Shown here piece by piece: positions 52,799-61,798 of a stretch of DNA of 64,000 nucleotides. Position numbers and translations under genes: made by a program. Every line of letters begins with the position of its first letter. The stretch's first letter is position 1. The stretch lies in the NCBI GenBank assembly GCA_963778845.1, contig CAVZVW010000009.1, positions 62,001 to 126,000 on the forward strand. Direction: 5' to 3'. The stretch is from CAVZVW01 sp963778845 (lineage in GTDB: Bacteria > Actinomycetota > Actinomycetes > Actinomycetales > Kineosporiaceae). Under the pieces are notes generated by a model. That model was not told the origin of the DNA and searched no databases. It saw nothing but the letters and a program-made list of their open reading frames with translations.

Positions 52799-55269
52799 TC
52801 AGCCTGCCCGCACGAGCAGGGCGACCGGGAGCCTGGCGAGAACCTCGGCGACAGCCCTGCTGCCCCCGGCCACCTCCAGCCCCGTGAGCTCGTCGCGCCA
52901 GCGTCCCTCGGGCAGCGTGAGCGTGTGCTCGCCCCAGCCCGCCGCGATGGGCCAGTGCCAGCGGCAGCCGGGTCGCGACCGCCACGACGGCCGGGCCGCG
53001 CTCGTCGCCGCGGGACAGCGCCAGCGCGTTGCCGGTGGACGTGGCGACGGGTGCATACGTGCAGCGCTGCCCGGTGAACCACTCCGGGTGCGCACGGCGC
53101 AGCCTGAGGGCCCGCGACGTCACCAGGAGCTTCTCCTCGTCCAGGTCGGTGGGCCGGGCGCCGCCGTCGAGGTCGGCGAGCAGCGCACGCCGCCGCGTGA
53201 AGTCGACGTCGCGCCGGTTGTCCGGGTCGACGAGGCAGAGGTTCACGAGCTCGGTGCCCTGGTAGACGTCCGGCGACGCCGGGCATGGCCAGCTGCACCA
53301 GCTTGTGACCGAGGACGGCGACGCGGGCGGGCGCGGCGATGCCGTCGCAGAAGGCCCGCAGCGACGCCATGAGGTCCGCGTCCTCGAGCACCGACGTCGT
53401 GAAGGCCTCGACGGCGTCGTCGTACCCGGCATCGGGTGAGGTCCACGACGTGTGTCGCTTCGCCTCTCTCGTGGCCTTGCGCAGGTAGGCGAGGATGCGC
53501 GGCGGCGCGGGCGGGGCGCCGTCCCAGACGCCGACGAGGGTCTGCCAGAGCAGGTACTCGGTCGCGGCATCGGGCAGGCCGTCGCCGCTGCGGTGCGCGG
53601 CGGCCGCTGCGCCCCAGCCGGCGACGGCCTCGGCCCACGCCGCCGGCATCTCGGAGAGCACGCTCAGCCGGGCCCGGACGTCCTCGGAGCGCTTGGTGTC
53701 GTGCGTCGACAGCGTGGTCATGGTCGCCGGCCAGTCGTGCTGCACCCGGGCGGCGAAGGCGTGGAAGTCCTCCGGGGCGACGCCGAAGCGCGCAGGGTCC
53801 CCGCCCACCTCGTTCAGCGACACCAGGCGGTGCCAGCGGTAGAAGGCAGTGTCCTCGACGCCCTTGGCCATCACCGGGCCGCAGGTCTGCTGGAAGCGCA
53901 CGACGAGCTCGCGGCGCGACGCCATGGCCCGCCCGTGGCCGTCGGGACTCCCGACGGGCCGCCCCAGCACGAGGTCGACCACGAGGTCCAGCTCCTGCCC
54001 GTCGTCGTCGGCGGGGAGGCGGTCGCGGGCCAGGGATGCGGCCCGCGCGACCACGGCCACGGACTCCTCCGGCGCGGGCTCACCGACCACGACGTAGGCC
54101 CGGTACCGGTCCATGGCGACGAGCAGCTCGACCAGGGCCCCGCGCAGGCTCCGGCGCGTGTGGTCGCGCAGGGCGACGTCGGCGTGGCAGATCTCCACGA
54201 GCAGGTCCGTGAGCCGGTGCACCTCGGCGTTGAGACCCTGACCGAGCACGTGGCGCTTGGCAGCTTCGGAGACGCCCGCGAAGTCCGGCGGGTCGCCGGT
54301 GAACTCGGCGAGCAACGCCGAGAGCGGCGCCTCACCGGCCGGGTCCAGGAAGAGCCCGCCGACGTGGCGCAACGCGTCGTAGCCGGTCGTGCCGGCGCAT
54401 TCCCAGTCCGGCGGCAGGGTCTCGTCGCCCTCCAGGATCTTCTCGACGACCACCCATGCCCCCGGCGCAGCTCCCGCGAGCCGCCTCAGGTACTGCCGGG
54501 GGTCGGCGAGCCCGTCGGGGTGGTCGATGCGCAGACCGTGCACCTGGCCCCTGCGCATCAGGTCCAGGAGCACCTCGTGGGTCGCCGAGAAGACCTCCGG
54601 GTCCTCGACCCGGATCGCGGCCAGGGTGTCGACGTCGAAGAACCGCCGGTAGTTCAGCTCCTCGGCACCGACCCGCCACCAGGCCAGGCGGTACCACTGA
54701 CGGTCCACGGCCTGCGCGACCGGCAGGTGCTGCGTGCCCGGGCGCATCGGGAACTCGTGGTCGGCGTAGCGCAGCAGCGGCTCGTCGCCGTCGAGGTCCA
54801 CGCTGAGCTCCCCGGCGGCGATCACCTCACCGATCCGGCGGCCGAGAACCGGCATGAGGATCGCATGGGAGGCCACGGTCCAGTCGACGTCGAACCAGCG
54901 GGCGAACGGCGATCCCGGCCCGTCGCGCAGCACCGACCACAGCGCCTGGTTGAGCCGTTCGGGTACCGGGACGCCCATGTGGTTGGGGACGACGTCGACG
55001 ACCAGGCGCAGCCCGAGGTCGGCGAGCGCGGTGGACAGGCGTTCGAAGGCGGCGGCGCCTCCGGCCTCGTCGGACAGCCGGGAGTGGTCCACCACGTCGT
55101 AGCCGTGCAGCGAGCCCGGAGCCGCCTGCAGCACCGGCGAGAGGTACACGTGCGAGACGCCGAGGTCGCGCAGGTACGGTGCCGCGGCCGCCACCTCGTC
55201 GAAGCCGAAGCCGGGTCGCAGCTGCAGCCGGTACGTGGACTGCGGCGCCTCGGACCGCGTCGGTCTCAT
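52799..55269 (-). CDS. treY: Malto-oligosyltrehalose synthase, two frame breaks
   Basis: 822 residues after repair, from ATG 55269. GH13 features: STYRLQLRPGFGFDEVAAAA, VSHVYLSPVLQAAPGSLHGYD (cited as VYLSPVLQAAPGS), VVDVVPNHMGV, HGLRIDHPDGLADPRQYL with the nucleophile Asp, VVVEKILEGDETLPPDW with the acid Glu, and TLSTHDTKRSEDVRARL. The frame shifts at about 53275-53278, after LVQLAMPG, and at 52949-52951; each needs one base less, and the repaired length is a multiple of three. TreY turns the reducing end of maltodextrin into a trehalose unit, which TreZ then releases. The treZ gene is not adjacent. ATGA overlap with glgX shows an operon. Confidence 0.85.
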
Positions 55270-57545
55270 GCCCCCCGCTCGGGTCGGCGCGCGGGGGTGG
55301 GCGGCGGGACGGCCGGTGGCCGGGGGCCGGCCGCTCGATGACCTCCGCCCACGGGCCCGGCGTCGTCGAGGGCGGGACCGGGTGCCGGGCCCGTGAGGAC
55401 GGCGCGCGTGCCGGGGGGTGGGTCGGCCTCGTGGGGACGGCGCAGCAGGAGCACAGACCGGGCCGCGACCGTCAGCACGTCGCCGGGCACGAACGTGTCG
55501 CCGGCGTCGGCGGCCGCGTCGTCGAGGGCGGTGTCCAGCTCGACCGCCCACCACGTGCCGTAGTCGGCGGGGGGGATGGTGAAGTCGAGACGCTCGTGGT
55601 GGGCGTTGAAGACCAGGAGGAAGGAGTCGTCGAGGATGGGGCGGCCCCGACGGTCGGGGTAGGGCAGCCGCTCGCCGTTGAGGAACATCATCACCGACCG
55701 CGCGTAGCCCTTCCACCAGTCGGCGGGGGACATGTGGCTGCCGGACGGGGTGAACCAGGCGACGTCGCCCACCTCGCTCTCCCCGCCGAGCTCGGCGGCG
55801 CCGGCGAAGAACCTGCGGCGGCGGAAGACGGGGTGGGCCAACCGCAGGGCGACCAGCCGCCGGGTGAACCCGAGAAGGTCGGCCTGCCACGGCTGCAGGT
55901 CCCAGCCGACCCACGACAGCTCGTTGTCCTGGCAGTAGACGTTGTTGTTCCCCTTCTGGCTGCGGCCGATCTCGTCGCCGTGGGCGAGCATCGGCACCCC
56001 CTGGGAGAGCAGCAACGTGGCCAGGAAGTTGCGCTGCTGCTGCAGGCGAAGGGCGAGCACCTCGGCGTCGGCCGTCGGCCCCTCGACACCGCAGTTCCAG
56101 GACCGGTTGTGGCCGTCGCCGTCCCGGTTGCCCTCGCCGTTGGCGTCGTTGTGCTTCTCGTTGTACGAGACCAGGTCGCGCAAGGTGAACCCGTCGTGCG
56201 CGGTGACGAAGTTGATGCTGGCCATCGGGTGGCGCCCGTCGTCCTGGTAGAGGTCGCTCGAGCCGGTCACGCGGGAGGCGAACTCCGCGAGGGTCGACTG
56301 CTCGCCGCGCCAGAAGTCTCGGACGGTGTCGCGGTACTTGCCGTTCCACTCCGTCCACAGCGGGGGGAAGTTGCCCACCTGGTACCCGCCGTCGCCGACG
56401 TCCCAGGGCTCGGCGATGAGCTTGACCTGGGAGATCACCGGGTCCTGCTGCACGATGTCGAAGAAGGCCGAGAGCCGGTCCACCTCGTGGAACTGCCTCG
56501 CCAACGTCGCCGCGAGGTCGAACCTGAAGCCGTCGACGTGCATCTCGATCACCCAGTAGCGCAACGAGTCCATAATCATCTGGAGGACGTGGGGGTTGCG
56601 CATCAGCAGGCTGTTTCCGGTGCCCGTGGTGTCGTAGTAATGGCTGCGGTCCTCGTCCACCAGCCGGTAGTACGCGGCGTTGTCCAAGCCGCGGAAGCAC
56701 AGCGTCGGGCCGCGTTCGTTGCCCTCGGCCGTGTGGTTGTAGACGACGTCGAGGATCACCTCGATGTCGGCCTCGTGCAGCGCCTTGACCATCGCCTTGA
56801 ACTCCTGCACCTGCTGGCCGCGCTGGCCGGCCGAGGAGTAGGCGTTGTGCGGGGCGAAGAAGCCGATGGTGTTGTACCCCCAGTAGTTCGCCAGGCCCTG
56901 CGACTGCAACGTGGTGTCCTGCACGAACTGGTGCACGGGCATGAGCTCGATCGCGGTGACCCCCAGGTCGGTGAGGTGCTGGACCACGCTGGGGTGCCCG
57001 ATGCCGGCGTAGGTCCCGCGGATGTCCTCGGGCACCTCGGGGTGCAGCCGGGTCAGTCCCTTCACGTGAGCCTCGTACACGACCGTCTCGTGGTACTCGC
57101 GGCGCGGCGGGCGGTCGTCGCCCCAGTCGAAGAAGGGGGTGATCACGACGGAGTAGGGGGTGTGGCCGAGGTTGTCGTCGGTGTTCGTCGCCGTGGGGTC
57201 GGCGAAGCGGTAGGAGAACAGCGACTCGTGGCCGTCGATCTGGCCCTCGATCGCCTTCGCGTACGGGTCGAGCAAGAGCTTCGCCGGGTTGCACCGGTGG
57301 CCCTCGGAGGGGGCGTAGGGCCCGTGCACGCGGTAGCCGTAGCGCTGGCCGGGCCCGACGCGGGGCAGGTAGGCGTGCCAGACGAAGCCGTCGACCTCGG
57401 TCAGCTCCAGTCGCGTCTCGGTCAGGTCGGGGTCGATGAGGCAGAGCTCCACCCGTTCGGCGACCTCGGAGAACACCGCGAAGTTGGTGCCCGCACCGTC
57501 GAAGGTGGCGCCGAGGGGGTAGGCGGTTCCAGGCCAGCTCTCCAT
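55266..57545 (-). CDS. glgX: Glycogen debranching enzyme GlgX/TreX
   Basis: 759 residues from ATG 57545, preceded by two copies of ATCGGGAAGGAAC that each carry a Shine-Dalgarno. The CBM48 N-terminus (YPLGATFDGAGTNFAVFSEV) precedes the GH13 barrel: ELMPVHQFVQDTTLQ, IEVILDVVYNHTAEGNERGP, VDGFRFDLAATLAR (nucleophile Asp), KLIAEPWDVGDGGYQVGNFP (acid Glu) and NFVTAHDGFTLRDLVSYNEK. It hydrolyses alpha-1,6 branches of glycogen to supply linear dextrins to TreY, encoded next. The C-terminal 40 residues are Pro/Gly-rich and not conserved. Confidence 0.95.
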   Translation of the reverse strand: MESWPGTAYPLGATFDGAGTNFAVFSEVAERVELCLIDPDLTETRLELTEVDGFVWHAYLPRVGPGQRYGYRVHGPYAPSEGHRCNPAKLLLDPYAKAIEGQIDGHESLFSYRFADPTATNTDDNLGHTPYSVVITPFFDWGDDRPPRREYHETVVYEAHVKGLTRLHPEVPEDIRGTYAGIGHPSVVQHLTDLGVTAIELMPVHQFVQDTTLQSQGLANYWGYNTIGFFAPHNAYSSAGQRGQQVQEFKAMVKALHEADIEVILDVVYNHTAEGNERGPTLCFRGLDNAAYYRLVDEDRSHYYDTTGTGNSLLMRNPHVLQMIMDSLRYWVIEMHVDGFRFDLAATLARQFHEVDRLSAFFDIVQQDPVISQVKLIAEPWDVGDGGYQVGNFPPLWTEWNGKYRDTVRDFWRGEQSTLAEFASRVTGSSDLYQDDGRHPMASINFVTAHDGFTLRDLVSYNEKHNDANGEGNRDGDGHNRSWNCGVEGPTADAEVLALRLQQQRNFLATLLLSQGVPMLAHGDEIGRSQKGNNNVYCQDNELSWVGWDLQPWQADLLGFTRRLVALRLAHPVFRRRRFFAGAAELGGESEVGDVAWFTPSGSHMSPADWWKGYARSVMMFLNGERLPYPDRRGRPILDDSFLLVFNAHHERLDFTIPPADYGTWWAVELDTALDDAAADAGDTFVPGDVLTVAARSVLLLRRPHEADPPPGTRAVLTGPAPGPALDDAGPVGGGHRAAGPRPPAVPPPTPARRPERGA

Positions 57546-57676
57546 GTTCCTTCCCGATGTTCCTTCCCGATGTCCGCTCCCGGTGACCGTGAAGTCGGAC
57601 GTGCCACCGGCGCCCGCCATTCTGTCGGGTGCGCCCACGCCTTGCGCCGCTCTTCGCCCGTCCGGCCGGGTGGAGG

Positions 57677-59338
57677 CTACCCGCTGACGGCGCGGTCGAC
57701 GATCGCCGCAGTCGTGCGGCGCCCGACGGGCAGGGTCCCGAAGAGCGAGCCTCCGGTACCGGCGATGCGGGTCGTGAGGAACCCCGACGACACCGGGTCC
57801 GGGGCGTACCTGACGAGGAGCGAGGCCTGCAGGACGACGGCGAGGCGCTCGACCATCCAGCGAGCACCGGCCTCGACCGCTGCAGGGTCGCGCCGGGCCT
57901 CCCGCGACGCCGCCTGCAGGAAGCTCGCGACGTCGTCCATCGCCTTGTCCAGCCGAGGGTCGGCCCCACGTGCTCGGTCCACCTCGCCCAGCAGCACCTC
58001 CATGGATCGGGGCTGGGTCGACATGCCCCGCAGCACGTCGAGGGCGTTGATGTTGCCCGAGCCCTCCCACATCGCCGGGACGGGGGAGTCGCGGAACACC
58101 CGTGCCAGACCGTGCTCCTCCACGTAGCCGTTGCCCCCCAGGCAGTCCAGTGCCTCGGCGAGCACCGGGGTCGCGCGCTTGGTGACCCAGAACTTCGCAA
58201 CCGGGACGGCGGCCCGCAGCAGCTCGGTCTCCCCGGCGTCCACCGCGGCCGCCAGGCGCATGCCGACGGTCGTCGCGGCCTCGGACTCCAAGGCCAGGTC
58301 GGCAAGGACGTTCTGCATGAGGGGCTTGTCCACCAGCGCCGAGCCGAACGCCCGCCGGTGCCGGGTGTGATGGATCGTTCTGACCACCGCGTGCCGCATG
58401 ATCGCCGCCGCCGCGAGCGTGGCGTCCAGGCGCAGCGCGGAGCCGGCTCCGGCCAGGGTGTGCACGCCCCGGCCCTCCTCACCCAGCCGCACGCCCCAGG
58501 TCTCGTCCAGCTCGACCTCGGCGCAGGCGCTGGAGCGGTTGCCGAGCTTGTCCTTCAGCCGCAGCAGGCGCCAGGTGTTGCGGCGCCCGTCGGCCAGCAC
58601 CCTGGGCACGAGGAAGCAGGTGAGTCCGGCTGGCGCCTGGGCGAGCACGAGGAAGGCGTCGCTCATCGGCGAGGAGACGAACCACTTGTGACCGCCCAGC
58701 AGGTACGCCGGCCCCCCCTCCACCGGGCCGGCGCCGACCGCCCGGGCCGCTGTGCTGATCGAGCGCACGTCCGAGCCGCCCTGCCTTTCCGTGACCGCGA
58801 GGCCGGCCAGGACGCCGAGCTTCTCCGACGGGGTGCGCAACGTCGACTCGTACGACAGCGAGGCCAGACGCGGCGTCCACACCCCGGCGAGCTCGGCGTC
58901 CGCACGGAGGGCGGCACCCGCCGAGTAGCTCGTGGACAGGGCGGCCAGGTGGCCGGTCTCGACCTGACCCCAGACGATCATCGCCGCCGCCCGGGCGACA
59001 TGGGCGGCGGGCGCGGCACCGGTCAGCCACGGCCCCGCGGTCAGGCCGGCCCTGGTCCCGGCCTGCAGCAGCCGATGCCAGGCAGGGTGGTACTCGACCT
59101 CGTCCACCCGGCGTCCGAACGGGTCGTGAGTGCGCAGCTTGGGGGGGTAGCGGTCGACGAACTCGGCCCACCGCATCGAGCGTGGCGCGCCCGCAAGGCG
59201 CCCGAGGTCACGCAGCCGACCCAGTGCGGACTCGCCGTCGTGCCGGCGGACGGCGTCGACCAGGGCGACGTCGGTGGTGAACAGGTCGAGGTCGGCGGGG
59301 GCGGGCACGAGGTTGAGGTCGGGGTCCGCGTCGGGCAC
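57677..59338 (-). CDS. Acyl-CoA dehydrogenase, AidB-like
   Basis: 553 residues from GTG 59338 (GTG 59368 would add ten, but a -10 lies between). Acyl-CoA dehydrogenase features: AGLAVTERQGGSDVRSI, GGHKWFVSSPMSDAFLVLAQ, FLVPRVLADGRRNTWRLLRL, LDCLGGNGYVEEHGLARVFR and MWEGSGNINALDVLRGM. Length and these motifs match AidB of the adaptive response rather than catabolic enzymes. AidB binds FAD and DNA and protects against alkylation; whether this homologue does so is not shown. It stands alone, 131 bases upstream of the glgX start on the same strand, and is divergent from the BrkB gene. Confidence 0.85.
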   Translation of the reverse strand: MPDADPDLNLVPAPADLDLFTTDVALVDAVRRHDGESALGRLRDLGRLAGAPRSMRWAEFVDRYPPKLRTHDPFGRRVDEVEYHPAWHRLLQAGTRAGLTAGPWLTGAAPAAHVARAAAMIVWGQVETGHLAALSTSYSAGAALRADAELAGVWTPRLASLSYESTLRTPSEKLGVLAGLAVTERQGGSDVRSISTAARAVGAGPVEGGPAYLLGGHKWFVSSPMSDAFLVLAQAPAGLTCFLVPRVLADGRRNTWRLLRLKDKLGNRSSACAEVELDETWGVRLGEEGRGVHTLAGAGSALRLDATLAAAAIMRHAVVRTIHHTRHRRAFGSALVDKPLMQNVLADLALESEAATTVGMRLAAAVDAGETELLRAAVPVAKFWVTKRATPVLAEALDCLGGNGYVEEHGLARVFRDSPVPAMWEGSGNINALDVLRGMSTQPRSMEVLLGEVDRARGADPRLDKAMDDVASFLQAASREARRDPAAVEAGARWMVERLAVVLQASLLVRYAPDPVSSGFLTTRIAGTGGSLFGTLPVGRRTTAAIVDRAVSG

Positions 59339-59344
59339 GGGGTC

Positions 59345-59350
59345 ACGGTA
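59345..59350 (-). promoter_or_regulatory. -10 hexamer TACCGT of the AidB-like gene
   Basis: On the minus strand TACCGT ends 6 bases before GTG 59338, supporting that GTG over the one at 59368. Confidence 0.5.
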
Positions 59351-59402
59351 CCGATCCGGGGCGCCCACGCGTGGCCTCGCCCGCTCGGCAGGCAGCGATG
59401 GC

Positions 59403-59408
59403 TACGTT
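59403..59408 (+). promoter_or_regulatory. -10 hexamer TACGTT of the BrkB-like gene
   Basis: TACGTT ends 6 bases before GTG 59415. Its neighbour on the other strand has the same design, giving back-to-back leaderless promoters within 77 bases. Confidence 0.5.
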
Positions 59409-59414
59409 TGGGTC

Positions 59415-60452
59415 GTGGCCACCGGTTCGGACGTGCGCCCGACCGCACGAGCGCAGGGTGGCGGTCAGGAGGGGGCGAGGGTGAAGGCCGTCGTCGTGCT
59501 GCTCGCGCGCCTCGCGGCGTCGACCGCACGGATCTGCCTTCGCTACCGGGTCACCGGGCTCGCCGCCGAGGCCGGGTTCTTCGCGCTCCTGTCCATGCCG
59601 CCGCTCGTGCTCGGCCTGGTGGCCAGCATCGGCCTGCTCAGCGAGCGGCTCGGGCGCGACGTCGTCAGCGACCTGCGCGGCCGGGTGGCCCAGCTGGGGG
59701 AGACCTTCCTCACGCACGACGCCGTGGAGTCCGTGCTGCTGCGCACGTTCGACGACGTCGTCGGCGGCACGCGCATCGACGTGATCTCGATCGGCTTCCT
59801 CCTCGCCCTGTGGTCGGGCTCGCGGGCTCTCAACGTGTTCGTCGACACGATCTCGATCATGTACGGCCTGGGCGGCCATCGAGGGATCGTGCGCACTCGC
59901 CTGCTGTCCTTCTCGCTGTACATCGCCTCCCTGGTGCTCGGGGTGGTGGTGCTCCCGCTCCTGATCGTGGGGCCGGGCCTGTTGGCGCAGTGGCTGTCGT
60001 CCACCCGCGTGCCGCTGCTGTCGTCGGCCACGGCGATGGGGTCGGTGTACTGGCCGGTCGTGACGCTGCTCGCGGTGATCGGGCTGGCGACCCTGTACCA
60101 CCTGGCGACGCCGATCCGCTCTCCGTGGCGCCGCGACCTGCCGGGGGCAGTCCTGGCGCTGACGATCTGGGTGCTGAGCAGCTTCGTGCTGCGCTGGGTG
60201 ATCGCCGCCTCGGTCGGTGGCACCTCGATCTACGGCCCCCTGTCGACGCCCATCGTCGTGCTCATCTGGCTGTACTTCCTGGCGATCGCGGTGCTCATCG
60301 GCGCCGCGCTGAACGCCGCCATCGACGAGCGGTTCCCGAGCCCCGCCCGGGTGGAGGCGCGCATGCACGGCGGTGCCCATGCCTCCGAGACGCCCATGAC
60401 CCCGATCAGGGACGCCGCCGCGGCGGGGCCTGAGGGCGCGAAAAGCCTGTGA
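59415..60452 (+). CDS. YihY/BrkB-family membrane protein
   Basis: 345 residues from GTG 59415. After about 25 residues of leader, six or seven membrane segments follow: GLAAEAGFFALLSMPPLVLG, ISIGFLLALWSGSRALNVF, SFSLYIASLVLGVVVLPLLI, VYWPVVTLLAVIGLATLYHL, ALTIWVLSSFVLRWVIAAS and IVVLIWLYFLAIAVLIGAAL. The sequence YGPLSTPIVVLIWLY is typical of the family. The transport role claimed for some members is unproven. The C-terminal 40 residues are cytoplasmic and polar. It is followed 79 bases later by the RsgA-like gene. Confidence 0.88.
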   Translation: MATGSDVRPTARAQGGGQEGARVKAVVVLLARLAASTARICLRYRVTGLAAEAGFFALLSMPPLVLGLVASIGLLSERLGRDVVSDLRGRVAQLGETFLTHDAVESVLLRTFDDVVGGTRIDVISIGFLLALWSGSRALNVFVDTISIMYGLGGHRGIVRTRLLSFSLYIASLVLGVVVLPLLIVGPGLLAQWLSSTRVPLLSSATAMGSVYWPVVTLLAVIGLATLYHLATPIRSPWRRDLPGAVLALTIWVLSSFVLRWVIAASVGGTSIYGPLSTPIVVLIWLYFLAIAVLIGAALNAAIDERFPSPARVEARMHGGAHASETPMTPIRDAAAAGPEGAKSL

Positions 60453-60531
60453 CTGCACCCGCCGGGCGCAGGTAACGTCGGCTCTGTCGGCGACCCTGGA
60501 GCGCCGACCCGACGCGTCGGCAGGAGGTGTC

Positions 60532-61338
60532 ATGCCGCGACCCCTGGACGTCGTCGGGCGGGTGGCGGGGGTCGACAGCTGTGGCGCCGAGGTGGACACG
60601 CCGTCGGGTGCCGTGCGCGCGACGTGGGGGGCCGGGGTCCTGGCTGCCGCCGGCTCGGACACCTCGGCGCTGCCCTGCCCGGGGGACGCCGTGGTCGTGC
60701 GGCGCTGGCCCGACCGACGGCTGACCGTGGAGTCGGTGTGTCCCCGCAGCACGCTGCTCACCGATCTCGACCTGACCGACACGGACCCGGACGCGCAGAC
60801 GCGGGCGGGCAGGCGCCGCGGCCGGGCGCTGGCCGCCAACATGGATGTCGTCGCCGTCGTGGAGGCGTTGGCGCCTGCACCGGACCGTTCGCGCCTGGAG
60901 CGGCATCTGCGCGCAGCCAGGTCCAGCGGAGCCGCCGTGGTCGTGCTCCTCACGAAGGCCGACCTGGTCGCCGACGCGACCGAGTGGGCCGCGCGGGTCC
61001 GGGCATGGGCGGACGGCGCCGAGGTCGTCGTCACCTCTTGCGTCACCGGGCAGGGGCTGCACGACGTTCGTGCGCTGCTGCGCGGTCGCCGGACCGTCAC
61101 TCTGCTCGGCTCGGCAGGGGGCGGCACGACTGGCCTCGTGGAGGCGATCGGGCGGCTGCCGAGGCCGGCGAGCCCGCAGACCGCCGGCCTGGGCGCGCTC
61201 AGCCGCCTGCACGTGGTGGCGGGAGGCGCCCTGATCCAGGTCCGCGTCCCCGGGGCGGCTGTGTGCCTCCCGTGGCCGCGGGGCTACCACCGCCGCGCGG
61301 GACGCGGCAGGCTGCACGCCGTCCCGGTCCCGCACTGA
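60532..61338 (+). CDS. RsgA-like protein with a degenerate GTPase domain
   Basis: 268 residues from ATG 60532 with AGGAGG 6 bases upstream. It has the RsgA layout: an OB-like N-terminus ending in CPGDAVVVRRWPDRRLTVESV, RGRALAANMDVVAVVEALAP, then the circularly permuted GTPase with G4 LLTKADLV (141-144). G1 is GSAGGGTTG at 193-201 in place of GxSGVGKS(S/T): the P-loop lysine is lost. G3 (DTPG) is replaced by RVPG and the C-terminal zinc domain is absent, which leaves it about 60-80 residues shorter than RsgA. It may bind ribosomes without GTP hydrolysis. A normal rsgA should exist elsewhere. Confidence 0.65.
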   Translation: MPRPLDVVGRVAGVDSCGAEVDTPSGAVRATWGAGVLAAAGSDTSALPCPGDAVVVRRWPDRRLTVESVCPRSTLLTDLDLTDTDPDAQTRAGRRRGRALAANMDVVAVVEALAPAPDRSRLERHLRAARSSGAAVVVLLTKADLVADATEWAARVRAWADGAEVVVTSCVTGQGLHDVRALLRGRRTVTLLGSAGGGTTGLVEAIGRLPRPASPQTAGLGALSRLHVVAGGALIQVRVPGAAVCLPWPRGYHRRAGRGRLHAVPVPH

Positions 61339-61392
61339 CGACGTCCTCGGGGCGTCCTCGCACACCTGCCGAGGTGGCGCCGGGCGATCGGC

Positions 61393-61767
61393 TCAGCCGG
61401 CCACGGGGGCGACCAGCCGCTCGACCCACCGGAGCAGGTCGTCGGGGTCGAAGGGCTTGGACATGTAGCAGCTCGCACCAGCCGTCCAGCCCGCCCAGGT
61501 CGTCTCGTCGTCGCCCGCGGCGGTGAGCATGAGCACCGGAACCCCCCGCAGCCCCGGGTCACCCCGCACCTGGGTGAGCACCTCGATGCCGCTCATCCCG
61601 GGCATCATGACGTCGAGGATCACGCAGTCCGGCCGTCCACCGGCGAGCTCGGCAAGGGCCGAGGGACCGTCCACGGCCTCGCTCACGGTGTGACCGTCGA
61701 GCTCGAGGATGTCCCGGAGCAGCGACCTGACGGGGGCCTCGTCGTCGACGACAAGAATCGTGCTCAT
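61393..61767 (-). CDS. Single-domain response regulator
   Basis: 124 residues, one receiver domain with no output domain. The acidic pair in ILVVDDEAPVRSLLRDIL, phospho-acceptor Asp in VILDVMMPGMSGIEVLTQVR, Thr in VLMLTAAGDDETT and Lys in YMSKPFDPDDLLRWV are all in place. It is encoded 31 bases downstream of the histidine kinase and is its likely partner. With no DNA-binding domain it should act by protein contact, or pass phosphate on. Confidence 0.92.
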   Translation of the reverse strand: MSTILVVDDEAPVRSLLRDILELDGHTVSEAVDGPSALAELAGGRPDCVILDVMMPGMSGIEVLTQVRGDPGLRGVPVLMLTAAGDDETTWAGWTAGASCYMSKPFDPDDLLRWVERLVAPVAG

Positions 61768-61798
61768 CGTCCCTCCCTGCCTCTACGAGCTCTCGCCA

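Noticed and set aside
52705..58482. Single 1925-residue minus-strand frame
   Set aside because: It only chains shadow sequence of the AidB-like gene and glgX to the first part of treY in one frame; treY starts at its own ATG and breaks out of frame near its end.
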